A stretch of DNA of 64,000 bases. It comes from UBA5078 sp040384465 (GTDB taxonomy: Bacteria; Pseudomonadota; Gammaproteobacteria; Pseudomonadales; Pseudohongiellaceae). This document shows positions 34,151 through 45,977 of this stretch, one piece after another. Both the position numbers and the translations under genes were made by a program. The DNA is taken from assembly GCA_040384465.1 (NCBI GenBank), contig JAZKJF010000015.1, forward strand, positions 1-64,000. The letters are read 5' to 3'. The notes under the pieces were generated by a model. It did not search any database, was not told the origin of the DNA, and saw only the letters and a list, made by a program, of their open reading frames with translations. Every line of letters starts with the position of its first letter. Positions within the stretch are counted from its first letter, which is position 1.

Positions 34151-36073
34151 CTATTGGTTTTCCACGCAGTCGAGCGCTGCGGCGCTACTGATCTCTTTGG
34201 TGCCAGTGGAAATGTTGAAATGCGACTGGTCGGAGCACCAGAACACGTTCACGTCAAAGTTGAGCGGCGTCTGTCCGATGGCATTCCTGTTCCCCGACGG
34301 AGCGATTGCACGAACCGTGAAGTTGCTCGCCGATGTCTCACGGGGATCGACCGCGCATACCGGTATCGAACTGGTTCCACCGCCCGTCCCCGCCGTACGA
34401 CAGACCGCGATGTTCATGAGCCGGCCGCACGTGTTCGAAACCACGAACTGGTCGTCGAGGAAGCTGCCCGTGTCCGTGGCATGGTTTTCCAACTTCAGCT
34501 GGTTGGCGAGACAGAGGTTACCGAACACTGTCGAAGGAACTGGATCGATGCCGGTCGAGTCGAGCGGGGTTCCAGTACGCCCCCCGAACCATGATGCGCT
34601 CACCCACACCGATTTGAACGTGCGCTGACCGCCGGTTCCCGGGCTCGGCGTAGGAGTCGGAGTCGGCGTCGGCGTCGGTGTAGGGGTCGGACTCGACCCG
34701 GTTGATGACACCCCAAATAATTGGGTGTCACTGGATGTCGCCCCGGACAGCACTTGCCCGTTCGCATTGAGTGGGAAAATGCGCCAGGTCAAGGCTGTAT
34801 TTGCCGGCAAGGTATTGGCTGGTATAAACAAGGGCCAGATTACCTGACCCTCCTGTGCAGAAAATTGCCCAGGCTCCACCATCATGGTGATGCTGCCCTT
34901 TTGAGTTGTGGTCGTGTTGAAAGGATATAGGACAGTTGGATATACGGTCGCTTCAAACATGTACTTGCTGGCACCGGGATAAGCACTCCAGGAGAAATTG
35001 ATATTGGCATTTTGCGGAATCTCATTGCCATTTGCCGGATGTATAAGCTGGACGCGATTAACCAACCCCGAAAACGACATTTGTTGTCCGGGATTTATCA
35101 AAACAGTTGTGGAATCGCGCCGGGTAATCTCTACCTGGCCTTCGGTCACGTTCACTGTTGTCGTACCGATGCCATTGGCTTCGGAGTACTCTGTCGAAAA
35201 CTCGGTGCCACGTACCGCCACAGCGACAACAGGTGTGCGGACTTTAAACGTCGTATTGGCGGCCGCGTTCAGTACTTTCCACAGGGCCTTGCCTTTAAGC
35301 ATCAGCGCTGAAAATCCGGAACTACTATCGTAATCCAGTAACAGCGAGCTTGCCGGGTCCATAGTGATGGTCGAGCCAAATTTGGTGGAGGCGACTACTG
35401 TATCAGTATTGCCAGTGCGTATTTCGGTCCCATTAGTAAAGCCAAATGTGCTGGTAGACGTTGCAGAAGCAAGCGCAGTGCGGATGCGTGCGGTGCCTTG
35501 CACTGCTGCTTTACTTGCGGGGGGCGGCGATACTGTACCAGTTCCAGTTCCAGTTCCAGTTCCAGTTCCAGTTCCAGTTCCAGTTCCAGTTCCTGAGCCA
35601 GCGGCTGTTCCGGTTGTGGCTGTGAACGAACCGGTGATGGGCAAGGATTGGGAGAAAGATTCCCCTGCAACTGTGCATACAACTGTCGAATTGCCGTTCT
35701 GCACAGAACCTGTAGCGTTTAAACCCTGCAACGAACTACTCACCGGACCGCTGCCGCTGAGGGTGACCGTGGCCGTGCAGCTCCCGACTCCAGGTAGGTC
35801 AATTGGCGTAGAGAGATTGATACCCCAGGAAAAGTTGTTAGAGCTTGTGCTATGTGTGAGGGAAAAGCCCGGTACGCTGGCTCCATTCGTGGTGCCTCCG
35901 GAATCCGGAATCACTACGCTATCCTGTATAGGGACCGAGCCATACCCGGTCACTTGCAACTGAATATTCACGCCCCAGGTATTGGCATGTACAGTGCCGT
36001 GCAGGCCAAAGAAGAGCGGAAGGAGAATCAGGAAATTGCGCATCCAGAAACGACCAGGAATCAGGTTCAGCAT
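34151..36073 (-). CDS. FecR-domain exported protein with Gly-Thr and Pro-Thr repeats
   Basis: 640 residues from ATG 36073 (AAGGGTGAG before it); a TTG at 36112 and an ATG at 36043 are other options. Signal peptide ends near TVHAN. An N-terminal beta-rich region is followed by a Gly-Thr tract (DNA repeat 35541-35593), then a FecR-type domain (GTEIRTGNTDTVVASTKFGS ... FKVRTPVVAVAVRGTEF), an Ig/fibronectin-like region (HPANGNEIPQNANINFSWS), a Pro-Thr tract and a C-terminal domain with six Cys. No sigma factor or TonB gene is nearby, so it is not a FecIR regulator; surface or secreted function is inferred. Confidence 0.8.
   Translation of the reverse strand: MLNLIPGRFWMRNFLILLPLFFGLHGTVHANTWGVNIQLQVTGYGSVPIQDSVVIPDSGGTTNGASVPGFSLTHSTSSNNFSWGINLSTPIDLPGVGSCTATVTLSGSGPVSSSLQGLNATGSVQNGNSTVVCTVAGESFSQSLPITGSFTATTGTAAGSGTGTGTGTGTGTGTGTGTGTVSPPPASKAAVQGTARIRTALASATSTSTFGFTNGTEIRTGNTDTVVASTKFGSTITMDPASSLLLDYDSSSGFSALMLKGKALWKVLNAAANTTFKVRTPVVAVAVRGTEFSTEYSEANGIGTTTVNVTEGQVEITRRDSTTVLINPGQQMSFSGLVNRVQLIHPANGNEIPQNANINFSWSAYPGASKYMFEATVYPTVLYPFNTTTTQKGSITMMVEPGQFSAQEGQVIWPLFIPANTLPANTALTWRIFPLNANGQVLSGATSSDTQLFGVSSTGSSPTPTPTPTPTPTPTPSPGTGGQRTFKSVWVSASWFGGRTGTPLDSTGIDPVPSTVFGNLCLANQLKLENHATDTGSFLDDQFVVSNTCGRLMNIAVCRTAGTGGGTSSIPVCAVDPRETSASNFTVRAIAPSGNRNAIGQTPLNFDVNVFWCSDQSHFNISTGTKEISSAAALDCVENQ
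34646..34690. repeat. Degenerate hexamer repeat encoding Pro-Thr
   Basis: About seven tandem GTCGGN-type hexamers on the plus strand, coding a (PT)n linker in the FecR-domain protein. Copies differ at the wobble base, so it is an older or more constrained repeat than the Gly-Thr tract. Confidence 0.75.
35541..35593. repeat. Perfect (GTTCCA) tandem repeat encoding Gly-Thr
   Basis: Eight identical GTTCCA units plus a ninth differing in its last base, in the reading frame of the FecR-domain gene. Because the unit is six bases, slippage would change linker length without breaking the frame. Confidence 0.95.
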
Positions 36074-36352
36074 AAGACTCACCCTTGGATTAATGGAGCT
36101 ATAGTTATTCAACTAATTTGCTGGACACTACTGATACCGGCCATCGAACCGTTGAGCAGGCTCACGGTGGCAGTTCGAAATAAATTCACCTTTTATGAAC
36201 GGTAGCCCTCTATTAGTGAATTTTCAACCACGGTCTCAACTCGGCCACCTTTCAACCCCTGCATCATTGTGCGATCACCTGCCTCGTGAGAGTCTTGCCC
36301 GTGCGCAACAAACGCGCAGAAGCTTCAACAGAAGAACAAGAGGCCACAGCAA

Positions 36353-37729
36353 ATGCAGAGCTGGTTGAACCCCCCGAAAATCACCACCATGGAGGCGTCC
36401 AAACGCCACCGTGCCTACGCGCTGACCATGCTGGTGATCGTGTATGTCTTCAACTTCATCGACCGGCAGATCCTCAACATCCTGCAGGAACCCATCAAGG
36501 CCGACCTCGGGTTGTCGGACACCCAGCTCGGCATGCTCACCGGACTCTCCTTCGCGCTGATCTACTGTATCGCGGGCATCCCTGTCGCACGGCTGGCGGA
36601 CAAGTGCAGTCGCAAGACTGTCATGACCGTGTCGCTGGCGCTGTGGAGCGGCTTCACGGCGTTGTGCGGGCTGACCGGGAATTTCATCCAGCTGCTTGGC
36701 GCCCGTCTGGGCGTGGGGCTCGGCGAGGCCGGTGGCAGCCCACCCGCACACGCGATGCTCTCGGACTATTACGAAAAGGAGAAGCGCGGCCGCGCGCTGG
36801 CGATCTACTCCTCAGGACTCTACATCGGCACGCTGCTGGGCTACTGGCTGGGCGGCTGGATATCCGACGCGATGACCTGGCGCGAGGCCTTCTTCGTGGT
36901 CGGCATCCCCGGCGTGGTGTTCTCGATGCTGCTCTGGCTGACCGTGCGCGAACCGGTGCGCGGACTCTCCGCCTTGAAGCCCGTCACCGACAACGTCACT
37001 TTCATGGAGTCCTTTCGCCGCCTCTGGGCACTGAAGTCCTTTCGCTATTACTCGCTGGCCACTGGTGCAGGCACCTTCGTAACCTATGGCGTGGGTAACT
37101 GGATGCCGCCATTCCTGACGCGCTCCCACGGTGCCTGGTCGATCCCCGATCTGCAGGTCTTCATGGGCTTCTGCACCCCGGACCAGCTCGCCACCGCCTG
37201 CATCGAGATGAACCGCACCGAGATCGGCCTGATGTATGGCATCGTGGCTGGAGTCGGCGGCGCCATCGGCACCATCTCAGGAGGCTACCTCGCCGACCGT
37301 CTTGGCGCGAAAGATCGCCGCTGGTTCCTGTGGGTGCCGATGTGGGGCAAGCTGATTGGCGGGCCGTTGTTCATTGCCTGCCTGCTGGCACCGACCGCCG
37401 AGCTGGCGCTGATGTTCTATTTCTTCGCCATCACCATGGCCGCGATGTACCTCGGTCCTTCGCTGGCTATCACTCACCACCTCGTGTCGCCGTCGATGCG
37501 CGCGATGTCCAGCGCGGTACTGTTCTTCCTGCTCAATATCATTGGCCTGGGCTTTGGCCCGATGATCGTGGGCATGATCAGTGACTGGTTTACGGCCAAT
37601 ACGGATATCGTTGCCGACTCAGCACGCTGGGGGATGATCATTGCTGTCTGTGCCACCTACCCGCTGTGCATTCTGTGGCATCTGGGGGCGCGGCAGTTGC
37701 CGCAGGCGGATCAGGATGGGGAGTTGTGA
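36353..37729 (+). CDS. Spinster-like MFS transporter
   Basis: 458 residues, twelve membrane helices. The MFS loop motif is ARLADKCSRKTVM (between helices 2 and 3), preceded by FNFIDRQILNILQEPIKADLGLSDTQLGMLTG, the pattern of Spinster-type carriers. A large loop between helices 7 and 8 holds two Cys (GFCTPDQLATACIEM). The ATG at 36353 has AGAGG nine bases before it; ATG 36389 is an alternative start. Substrate unknown. Divergent from the FecR-domain gene. Confidence 0.9.
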   Translation: MQSWLNPPKITTMEASKRHRAYALTMLVIVYVFNFIDRQILNILQEPIKADLGLSDTQLGMLTGLSFALIYCIAGIPVARLADKCSRKTVMTVSLALWSGFTALCGLTGNFIQLLGARLGVGLGEAGGSPPAHAMLSDYYEKEKRGRALAIYSSGLYIGTLLGYWLGGWISDAMTWREAFFVVGIPGVVFSMLLWLTVREPVRGLSALKPVTDNVTFMESFRRLWALKSFRYYSLATGAGTFVTYGVGNWMPPFLTRSHGAWSIPDLQVFMGFCTPDQLATACIEMNRTEIGLMYGIVAGVGGAIGTISGGYLADRLGAKDRRWFLWVPMWGKLIGGPLFIACLLAPTAELALMFYFFAITMAAMYLGPSLAITHHLVSPSMRAMSSAVLFFLLNIIGLGFGPMIVGMISDWFTANTDIVADSARWGMIIAVCATYPLCILWHLGARQLPQADQDGEL

Positions 37730-37745
37730 GGGTAGGAGCGACCAC

Positions 37746-38261
37746 CTACTCCACCACAAACCTCCCCTCAGCACGCTTGTCTGCTTCCTGCACGCCCGCC
37801 TGACCACGTGGCAAACCCTGAGCGATGGGATTTCTGCCAACGGTAAAAGCGTACGTGCCGGGAACGATGGGCGTAAAGCTCAGCGAGACTTTGCCGGGTT
37901 GATCGAACTCGATGGCGCGGAACACCATGCTCTGCAGATGAATCTCGATGCCATTGTTCACGGTGAGAATACGCAGATGGGAATTTTGCAGCAACTCCGG
38001 CAATTCAAGGCGCCAATCGGTCATGCCGCTGCTCGTCACGTTGAGCCGGTAGTACTCGCCCGTCACGAGCTTGATCTCTTCGGCTGAAAGCACGGGCATG
38101 CCGTCAGCGCTTTCACTGATGTCCAGATTGATTTCCACGGGTGGGTAGGCGACGAGGCTACCGCCCACTTGGGCCAAGGAGAGTGCTGGCAAGCACAGGC
38201 AGAACAGTGACAGGCAAAAAAGGGACAGCACTAATTTTTCGGACAGCGACTTTTTGAACAT
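37746..38261 (-). CDS. Exported cupredoxin-like protein, unrecognised family
   Basis: 171 residues from ATG 38261 (AGGAG upstream). Signal peptide with a Cys/Leu-rich core ends near LSLAQ. The mature domain has a beta-rich layout with FTVG near the end, and TGEYYRLNVTSSGMTDW in the middle, reminiscent of cupredoxin-like folds. The usual His-Cys-His-Met copper set is not visible, so no metal role is claimed. Converges on the MFS gene (17 bases apart). Confidence 0.65.
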   Translation of the reverse strand: MFKKSLSEKLVLSLFCLSLFCLCLPALSLAQVGGSLVAYPPVEINLDISESADGMPVLSAEEIKLVTGEYYRLNVTSSGMTDWRLELPELLQNSHLRILTVNNGIEIHLQSMVFRAIEFDQPGKVSLSFTPIVPGTYAFTVGRNPIAQGLPRGQAGVQEADKRAEGRFVVE

Positions 38262-38327
38262 TTTCAGATTTCTCCTGATAGGCGAATGCTGCGTATGGTG
38301 GCCTTGCAGCAATGCCCGGATTTTCCA

Positions 38328-38816
38328 CTACCAACCTGGGCGGCGTCGATAGCTATCGTCGTGATCGTTATGTCGCTCGCCACGATGCGAACCGGCACTC
38401 TGCACCTCATACCAGTCGCGCCCATTCCATTCGAAGCGCTCCCCCCGATTATTGATCACCCACGGGTGTTCGTAAGTGCCACCGATCTCCACAGCGCCGC
38501 CGGGTGCACGATCAAATCGATAGCCGTTCCAGCGGTAAATACCATAACCACCGCTGCGGCTATCCGTGCCGATCACCCAGCCATCGCCAACATCAATCGC
38601 AGAGCCCGGCACGCGGCGCCAGTCACCATCAATCCGCTGATAGATCCGGTTGCGCTCCCCCAGACGCCAGTCGTTGTGCTCGGCAAACGCCTGAGACCCA
38701 ATCAACAGCAACAGCGCCGTCAGCAGAGTCCGCCCGAGAAAGCGCTGATTGAAGAAAGAATGGAGCCTCGTGGGCCCTGATCGTGTGTTGGGTGCTGTGT
38801 TGCGGGAAGTATTCAT
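38328..38816 (-). CDS. Small exported protein with tectonin-like repeats
   Basis: 162 residues; a signal segment (LLTALLLLIGSQAFAE) follows a 30-residue polar start, so the true start may be internal. Two to three tectonin-like beta-propeller repeats: WRRVPGSAIDVGDGWVIGTD, GYGIYRWNGYRFDRAPGGAVEIG, HPWVINNRGERFEWNGRDW. A single propeller normally needs more blades, so it may act as an oligomer. The tail is rich in Arg, His and Asp. Binding to glycans or lipopolysaccharide is known for tectonins, but here it is inference. Confidence 0.7.
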   Translation of the reverse strand: MNTSRNTAPNTRSGPTRLHSFFNQRFLGRTLLTALLLLIGSQAFAEHNDWRLGERNRIYQRIDGDWRRVPGSAIDVGDGWVIGTDSRSGGYGIYRWNGYRFDRAPGGAVEIGGTYEHPWVINNRGERFEWNGRDWYEVQSAGSHRGERHNDHDDSYRRRPGW

Positions 38817-38822
38817 AGCCGT

Positions 38823-38858
38823 CTCCGTATTCTGTGTGGATAGACACAGAATACGGAG
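38823..38858. other. Perfect 15-bp inverted repeat before the tectonin-like gene
   Basis: CTCCGTATTCTGTGT (38823-38837) and ACACAGAATACGGAG (38844-38858) are perfectly inverted around a six-base loop. It sits seven bases before the leftward start codon, in the leader, and lacks a T tract, so an operator or leader hairpin that hides the ribosome site is more likely than a terminator. Confidence 0.8.
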
Positions 38859-38883
38859 GGAAGCTTTATGGGAGATTAACAGC

Positions 38884-39858
38884 TCAGCGTGTCATCATCT
38901 CGACGATGGTCTCCACGATGCGCGGCTCCAGCCCTTCGGTGTGACCTTTATCCAGCCGCACCACGTCGGCGACCACCCGGCCATCGGCGCAGTTCGGGTA
39001 TTCGTACACCTGCGCAGTGCCCGGTCGTGGCAACAGGCCCCACTCGCGGGTACCCGGGTTCTGGCTGCCGCTGTCGTGCGTCCTGCCCGCCTCCGTATCA
39101 ATCACGTCGTCGCGGCGCACACGGGCTTCACACTGATATTTCTGCGCCAGAGCGGACGAGTCCGGCAGTGCGACAATCTCGTACTCACCCGTGGCGTAGA
39201 TGTGGGAGAAATCACAGGTGGGGTCAGCGGTTGGTGCGGTGACAGGGGTTGCGGGTGTCGCTGGCGTTGCCGCAGGAGCTGCATTGGCCTGAGCAGGGCG
39301 TCCTGCACCGGGTGAGCGCTGCGCTGCGCCCCCCAGACGGCCACCTGACAGACTCACAAAGCCATCCACCTTGTCGGCAAAGAACTCCGTACACACGATG
39401 CGGCGCGACGTCATGCCACCCTGGGAATGCCCCGCCAGCCAGAAAGCGCGCACATTGTCCTCGCCCACTGCGCCGTACACGGCATTGACCACGTTATGCA
39501 GATATTGATCGTCCTCTTCGCGCCAGCGGCGTGCGGGCGAATGGGGTGTCGCGATCACCAGGCGGTATTTCTCCTTTAGCTCCCATGCCGGAAAGTAGGG
39601 GCGCTGATAGCGCTCGCTGGAGCCGCCGCCGTGCAGATTGAGAATGACGGTCACGTCCTCGCCCGGCTGCAGATCACAGGGGTAATCCAGCACGAAAGTA
39701 CGCCCGGTGCCGGGTTCGCTGACCGGTTGATCGGTCACTGCAGTACAGGCGGCGCCAAGCAGCTGGGCGGGCTGCTGGGCCGATGCGGGAATGCCGAGCA
39801 ACAGCAGGGCAGGCAGTGTGAGGGTGGCAAGACGCTTCGTAGAGAACTGTCGAGTCAT
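38884..39858 (-). CDS. Secreted alpha/beta-hydrolase (PHB-depolymerase/feruloyl-esterase type)
   Basis: 324 residues with signal peptide (cleavage near ASAQQ). Oxyanion region NLHGGG (74-79), nucleophile Ser145 in GHSQGG, and a likely catalytic His in KGHTEGL near the C-terminus. Several Cys suggest disulfides. A low-complexity insert rich in Ala, Pro and Thr (about 181-212) separates core and cap. Polyester or aromatic-ester hydrolysis is inferred from the family. Confidence 0.85.
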   Translation of the reverse strand: MTRQFSTKRLATLTLPALLLLGIPASAQQPAQLLGAACTAVTDQPVSEPGTGRTFVLDYPCDLQPGEDVTVILNLHGGGSSERYQRPYFPAWELKEKYRLVIATPHSPARRWREEDDQYLHNVVNAVYGAVGEDNVRAFWLAGHSQGGMTSRRIVCTEFFADKVDGFVSLSGGRLGGAAQRSPGAGRPAQANAAPAATPATPATPVTAPTADPTCDFSHIYATGEYEIVALPDSSALAQKYQCEARVRRDDVIDTEAGRTHDSGSQNPGTREWGLLPRPGTAQVYEYPNCADGRVVADVVRLDKGHTEGLEPRIVETIVEMMTR

Positions 39859-40143
39859 GGCAGCGGTTCCTTCTGTCTGTCGTTATTGTGATAGGTATGT
39901 TGTTTCATGCGCGGGTGCGTGCGACTGCGGAGGAGTAAACCGCATTGGATGCGAATCCTCCAGAGGGGTTGATCTCGCCGGAAGGGGTGACTGACGATTG
40001 CGTATGCCTGCGAGGTCATCCCGAAAAACTCGCTGTTGATGCAGCTTTACTCCCCGTTGGGCGCTGCATGATTCTGTTTTGTCGCCGTTACGCCTATGAT
40101 CATCCATGTCGTCATCACTCTCTTTGGTACAAGGTTATTCGTC

Positions 40144-41274
40144 ATGCTGTCCAGAAACGACATCAGAACCATCTTCAAACTGCTCGCCGTGATCTGGCTG
40201 GGCTTGCTGTTTGTCGTGGTGATGCGCGAGATCGCGGGCAGCGTGACATTGCGTAACTGGAATTACGATGCCATCGCGGATCTGAGCAACATCACACTGC
40301 GCATGTGGTTGCCGTGGCTGCTGATGTCGCCACTGCTGGTGATCGTGATCAAGAAATTTCTGTTTTATCCTGATCAGTGGTTGAAGACGCTGGCCTGGCA
40401 TCTGTTTTTTGTGATGTGTTTCATCTTCATTCATCTTGCTGCTATCGCCTACCACTATCAGTATTTTGAGCCGGACAAACTGGAGACCATGCGGGTCTAC
40501 GCGGGCTGGGAACATATGGGGCACTTCCTGGTGGCCGATCCCTTTCTGCTCACAGATTTCATCATCTATGTGCTGTTTGTCGCCAGCTTCAATATTTTCA
40601 ATTACGTCGAACTTGTGAAGCAGAAAGAGCAGGACACCAATCGCCTGGAAGCCTCGCTGATCAAATCGAAACTGCATGCGCTGCAGATGCAGGTCAATCC
40701 GCATTTTCTATTCAATACGCTGAACAGTATTTCCGTGCTGGTGCAAAAACACGACTTCACTACTGCCGAGGAAATGATTCACCGTCTCAGCGATTTCTTC
40801 CGCATGACGCTGGAGAAAAGCGGCGAACAGCTGGTGCCGCTCGAAGCAGAACTCGAACTGCTGGACAACTATCTCGCGATTGAGCAGATGCGGTTCAAAG
40901 ACAGGCTGAGCATCGAGAGGCACATCGACAAACGCACACTGTCCGTCAGCGTGCCCGCGATGATTTTGCAGCCGCTGGTCGAGAACAGTCTGCGCCATGG
41001 TATTCATGCTACAGAGGGGCCAGGCATATTGACGATCAGAAGCAGTTGGCTCGCCGACCGCATTTTGCTCGAAGTCATTGATAATGGTGCCGGGTGCGCT
41101 CTGCCTTTCAACGGGCAGTCCTTCAAGGAAGGCATAGGCCTGAGCAATGTGCGCGCGCGTTTGCAACAACTGTATGTAAAAGGCTATGTCTTCGCTTTCG
41201 ATTCCGAGCCTGGCAAAGGCACGCGAGTTGCTATAGAAATTCCCGTTCTGACACCGGGGACTGCTGCGCCATGA
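40144..41274 (+). CDS. LytS/YehU-type sensor histidine kinase
   Basis: 376 residues. Four to five membrane helices in the first 165 residues form the sensor, followed by the PF06580-type kinase: NPHFLFNTLNSISVLV holding the phospho-acceptor His, the N-box LQPLVENSLRHGI, and the G-box DNGAG ... GIGLSNVRARL. AAGG lies nine bases before ATG 40144; an ATG at 40096 has no ribosome site. Its stop overlaps the start of the response regulator by four bases. Confidence 0.92.
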   Translation: MLSRNDIRTIFKLLAVIWLGLLFVVVMREIAGSVTLRNWNYDAIADLSNITLRMWLPWLLMSPLLVIVIKKFLFYPDQWLKTLAWHLFFVMCFIFIHLAAIAYHYQYFEPDKLETMRVYAGWEHMGHFLVADPFLLTDFIIYVLFVASFNIFNYVELVKQKEQDTNRLEASLIKSKLHALQMQVNPHFLFNTLNSISVLVQKHDFTTAEEMIHRLSDFFRMTLEKSGEQLVPLEAELELLDNYLAIEQMRFKDRLSIERHIDKRTLSVSVPAMILQPLVENSLRHGIHATEGPGILTIRSSWLADRILLEVIDNGAGCALPFNGQSFKEGIGLSNVRARLQQLYVKGYVFAFDSEPGKGTRVAIEIPVLTPGTAAP

Positions 41275-42077
41275 TGATCCGTACCTTGATTGTGGATGAC
41301 GAGCCGCTGGCCAGAGAAGGACTGTTGCTTCTGCTGGAGAACGAACCCGATATCGACGTGATACAGCAATGCGGCAATGGCAGCGAAGCGATTCAAGCAA
41401 TCCTGAAGCTCCAGCCCGATCTGATTCTGCTCGACATTCAGATGCCGAGAATCGATGGCTTTGATGTGATCGAAGCGGTGGGTCCGGCGCACATGCCTTT
41501 CGTTATTTTTGTGACCGCTCACAACGAGTACGCGGTGGAAGCTTTCAACATCCACGCCATCGATTATCTTCTAAAACCAGTGAGAAAATCGCGCCTGCAG
41601 GAAAGTCTCGGCCGTGTAAAGGAAAAAATTCTGCACAAGAAATTGCGTCAGAGCGGTGAGAAACTGGGGGAACTGCTGACTCTGTTCACTGGAGAAAACG
41701 CGGCGGCGCCCGTCGATAAAAGCAACAGTGCGCGCGAAGACGATCGCATCATTGTGCGCTCGCATGGACATGTCTATTTTCTGCAGACGCGTAATATTCT
41801 GTGGGTGGAAGCGGAAGGCGATTACGTCACCATTCACACGCCGCAGAAGTCTCACCTCCTGCGCGACACCATGCGCAACATGGAGCAGCGCCTCGACAGC
41901 CACGGTTTCAAACGCATTCACCGCTCGGCGATTATCAATTTGAGCTGTGTCAGCGAACTGAAACTCGGCAAGAACAATGACTACAACGTGGTGCTGACCG
42001 ATGGCACTGTGCTGAGTCTCGGGCGCAGCTACAAAGACGCACTTTACGCTTCGTTGGGAGGCGTTGCGCTCGACTGA
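41271..42077 (+). CDS. LytTR-family response regulator
   Basis: 268 residues. Receiver domain with Asp-Asp pair (VDDEP, 8-12), phospho-acceptor Asp55 (LLDIQMP) and the switch TAHNEY. C-terminal LytTR DNA-binding domain from about 165 (RIIVRSHGHVYFLQ ... FKRIHRSAIINLSCVSEL). ATG 41271 overlaps the kinase stop as ATGA; ATG 41274 follows directly. Located upstream of the adaptor and ABC genes, which it probably controls. Confidence 0.94.
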   Translation: MMIRTLIVDDEPLAREGLLLLLENEPDIDVIQQCGNGSEAIQAILKLQPDLILLDIQMPRIDGFDVIEAVGPAHMPFVIFVTAHNEYAVEAFNIHAIDYLLKPVRKSRLQESLGRVKEKILHKKLRQSGEKLGELLTLFTGENAAAPVDKSNSAREDDRIIVRSHGHVYFLQTRNILWVEAEGDYVTIHTPQKSHLLRDTMRNMEQRLDSHGFKRIHRSAIINLSCVSELKLGKNNDYNVVLTDGTVLSLGRSYKDALYASLGGVALD

Positions 42078-42213
42078 TTCCTCCCCGTGCAAGACCTCTC
42101 CTTCGTCGCACCCAGACGTTGCCAGTCAGACTTTTCCTCGCGCTAATCGATTGCCGCTTCAGTTCATGAAGTGGCTGTCTACACTGACGGAAAAATCCGC
42201 TCAGGTGCTCCAC

Positions 42214-43464
42214 ATGGATATTCCGAAGAAAACCCGCGCAGGCAAACAGCGCCTTGTTGTCATCATCAGTGCGTTGCTGTTGCTCGGCGCACTGGGTTCC
42301 GCCTATGCGCGTTTCAACAGCGTCTCCGGCGTCACCTATGTGAATCGCGACGACGTAGTGATCAGTGAAGTGGTGCGTGGCAATCTACTCAGAGAAATCC
42401 GCGCACCGGGGAATCTCGTGCCGGCAGAGTTGCGCTGGGTGGCGGCTACCTCGAATGCGCGCGTGAAGGAAATCATGCTCGACCCGGGCGACGCGGTCAG
42501 TCAGGACTCGGTAGTCATGACGCTCGACAATCCCGATCTGGAGCAGGCTCTCGACTCCGCCACGCTGGAACTGGAGGTGCTGGAAGCCGAGTTCCGCGCA
42601 ATGGAGCAGCGCCTGCACAACGAACATCTCGCTCAGGAATCCGTGGTGGCAGAATTCTCGGCACGGTTCGAATTCGCCGAATTTCGCATGAATGCCAACA
42701 AGCAATTGCTGGAAGATGAAGTGGTCTCGCGGATAGAGCTGAACGAATCCATTCTCGAAGAACGCCAACTGAAAACGCGCTACGCCCTCGAACAACGTCA
42801 GCTCGAAAGCCTAGCAGCCTTGCACGAAGCCGAGCTTGCGGCCAAGCGCGCCCGCATCAATCAATCCTCCCGTGCCTTGCAGTTGCAGCAGAAACTCTAT
42901 GACGAACTGCGGGTCCGCACCGAGTTCTCCGGGCATCTGCAGGATGTGCCTGTGGAGCAAGGTCAACAGGTGGCGATAGGCACCATTCTGGCGCGAGTCG
43001 CCGACAACAACAGCCTCAAAGTGGAGCTGCGCGTACAGGAGAGCCAAGTGAAGGATGTGATGCCAGGTCAGGCCGTCACGATCACAGCGGGCGGCAATGC
43101 GGCGAAAGGCACCGTGCGGCGCGTGGAGCCGGAAGTGCAGCAGGGAGTGGTGACCGTCGATGTGTATTTCGATGCGGAACCGCTGGTCGGTGCGCGTTCG
43201 GATCTGCGCGTGGACGGCATCATCGAACTGGAAAGACTCGACAGCGTTTTGAAAATTCAACGCCCGGTGTTCAGTCAGGAGAGCGTCGCCGTGAATTTGT
43301 TTGTGCTGGAAGCCGATGGTTTCACGGCCACTCAGCGGTTGGTGCGGATCGGTAAAACCTCCACCGAAGAAATCGAAATCATCGAAGGATTGACGGAAGG
43401 AGATCGCGTCATCGTCTCCGACACCTCGCAGTTCAATCAGCTTGCCAGCTTCATCCTGCAGTAA
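42214..43464 (+). CDS. HlyD/MacA-type membrane-fusion protein
   Basis: 416 residues from ATG 42214. One membrane anchor (VVIISALLLLGALGSAYA), a first lipoyl half (REIRAPGNLVPAELRWVAAT), a long coiled hairpin (about 120-240), the second lipoyl half (VRTEFSGHLQDVPVEQGQQV) and beta-barrel. The frame is open from 42064 and overlaps the regulator, but the alternative ATG at 42166 lacks a ribosome site. It links the ABC permease downstream to the outer membrane; no channel gene is adjacent. Confidence 0.88.
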   Translation: MDIPKKTRAGKQRLVVIISALLLLGALGSAYARFNSVSGVTYVNRDDVVISEVVRGNLLREIRAPGNLVPAELRWVAATSNARVKEIMLDPGDAVSQDSVVMTLDNPDLEQALDSATLELEVLEAEFRAMEQRLHNEHLAQESVVAEFSARFEFAEFRMNANKQLLEDEVVSRIELNESILEERQLKTRYALEQRQLESLAALHEAELAAKRARINQSSRALQLQQKLYDELRVRTEFSGHLQDVPVEQGQQVAIGTILARVADNNSLKVELRVQESQVKDVMPGQAVTITAGGNAAKGTVRRVEPEVQQGVVTVDVYFDAEPLVGARSDLRVDGIIELERLDSVLKIQRPVFSQESVAVNLFVLEADGFTATQRLVRIGKTSTEEIEIIEGLTEGDRVIVSDTSQFNQLASFILQ

Positions 43465-43503
43465 AAGTCGCAGTAAAAAACGGGCTCACAGAGGAGAAAC
43501 AAG

Positions 43504-45948
<2,445 letters not shown>

Positions 45949-45977
45949 TCCAAAATTCCGCAGATGGGAGTAGAAAA

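Noticed and set aside
35541..35593. CRISPR-like repeat
   Set aside because: Units are six bases without spacers and are inside a gene; it is a coding microsatellite.
38823..38858. Terminator for the esterase gene
   Set aside because: It lies upstream of the esterase stop only in the opposite sense: leftward transcripts reach it after the esterase, but there is no T tract and it abuts the next start codon, so an operator or leader hairpin is preferred.
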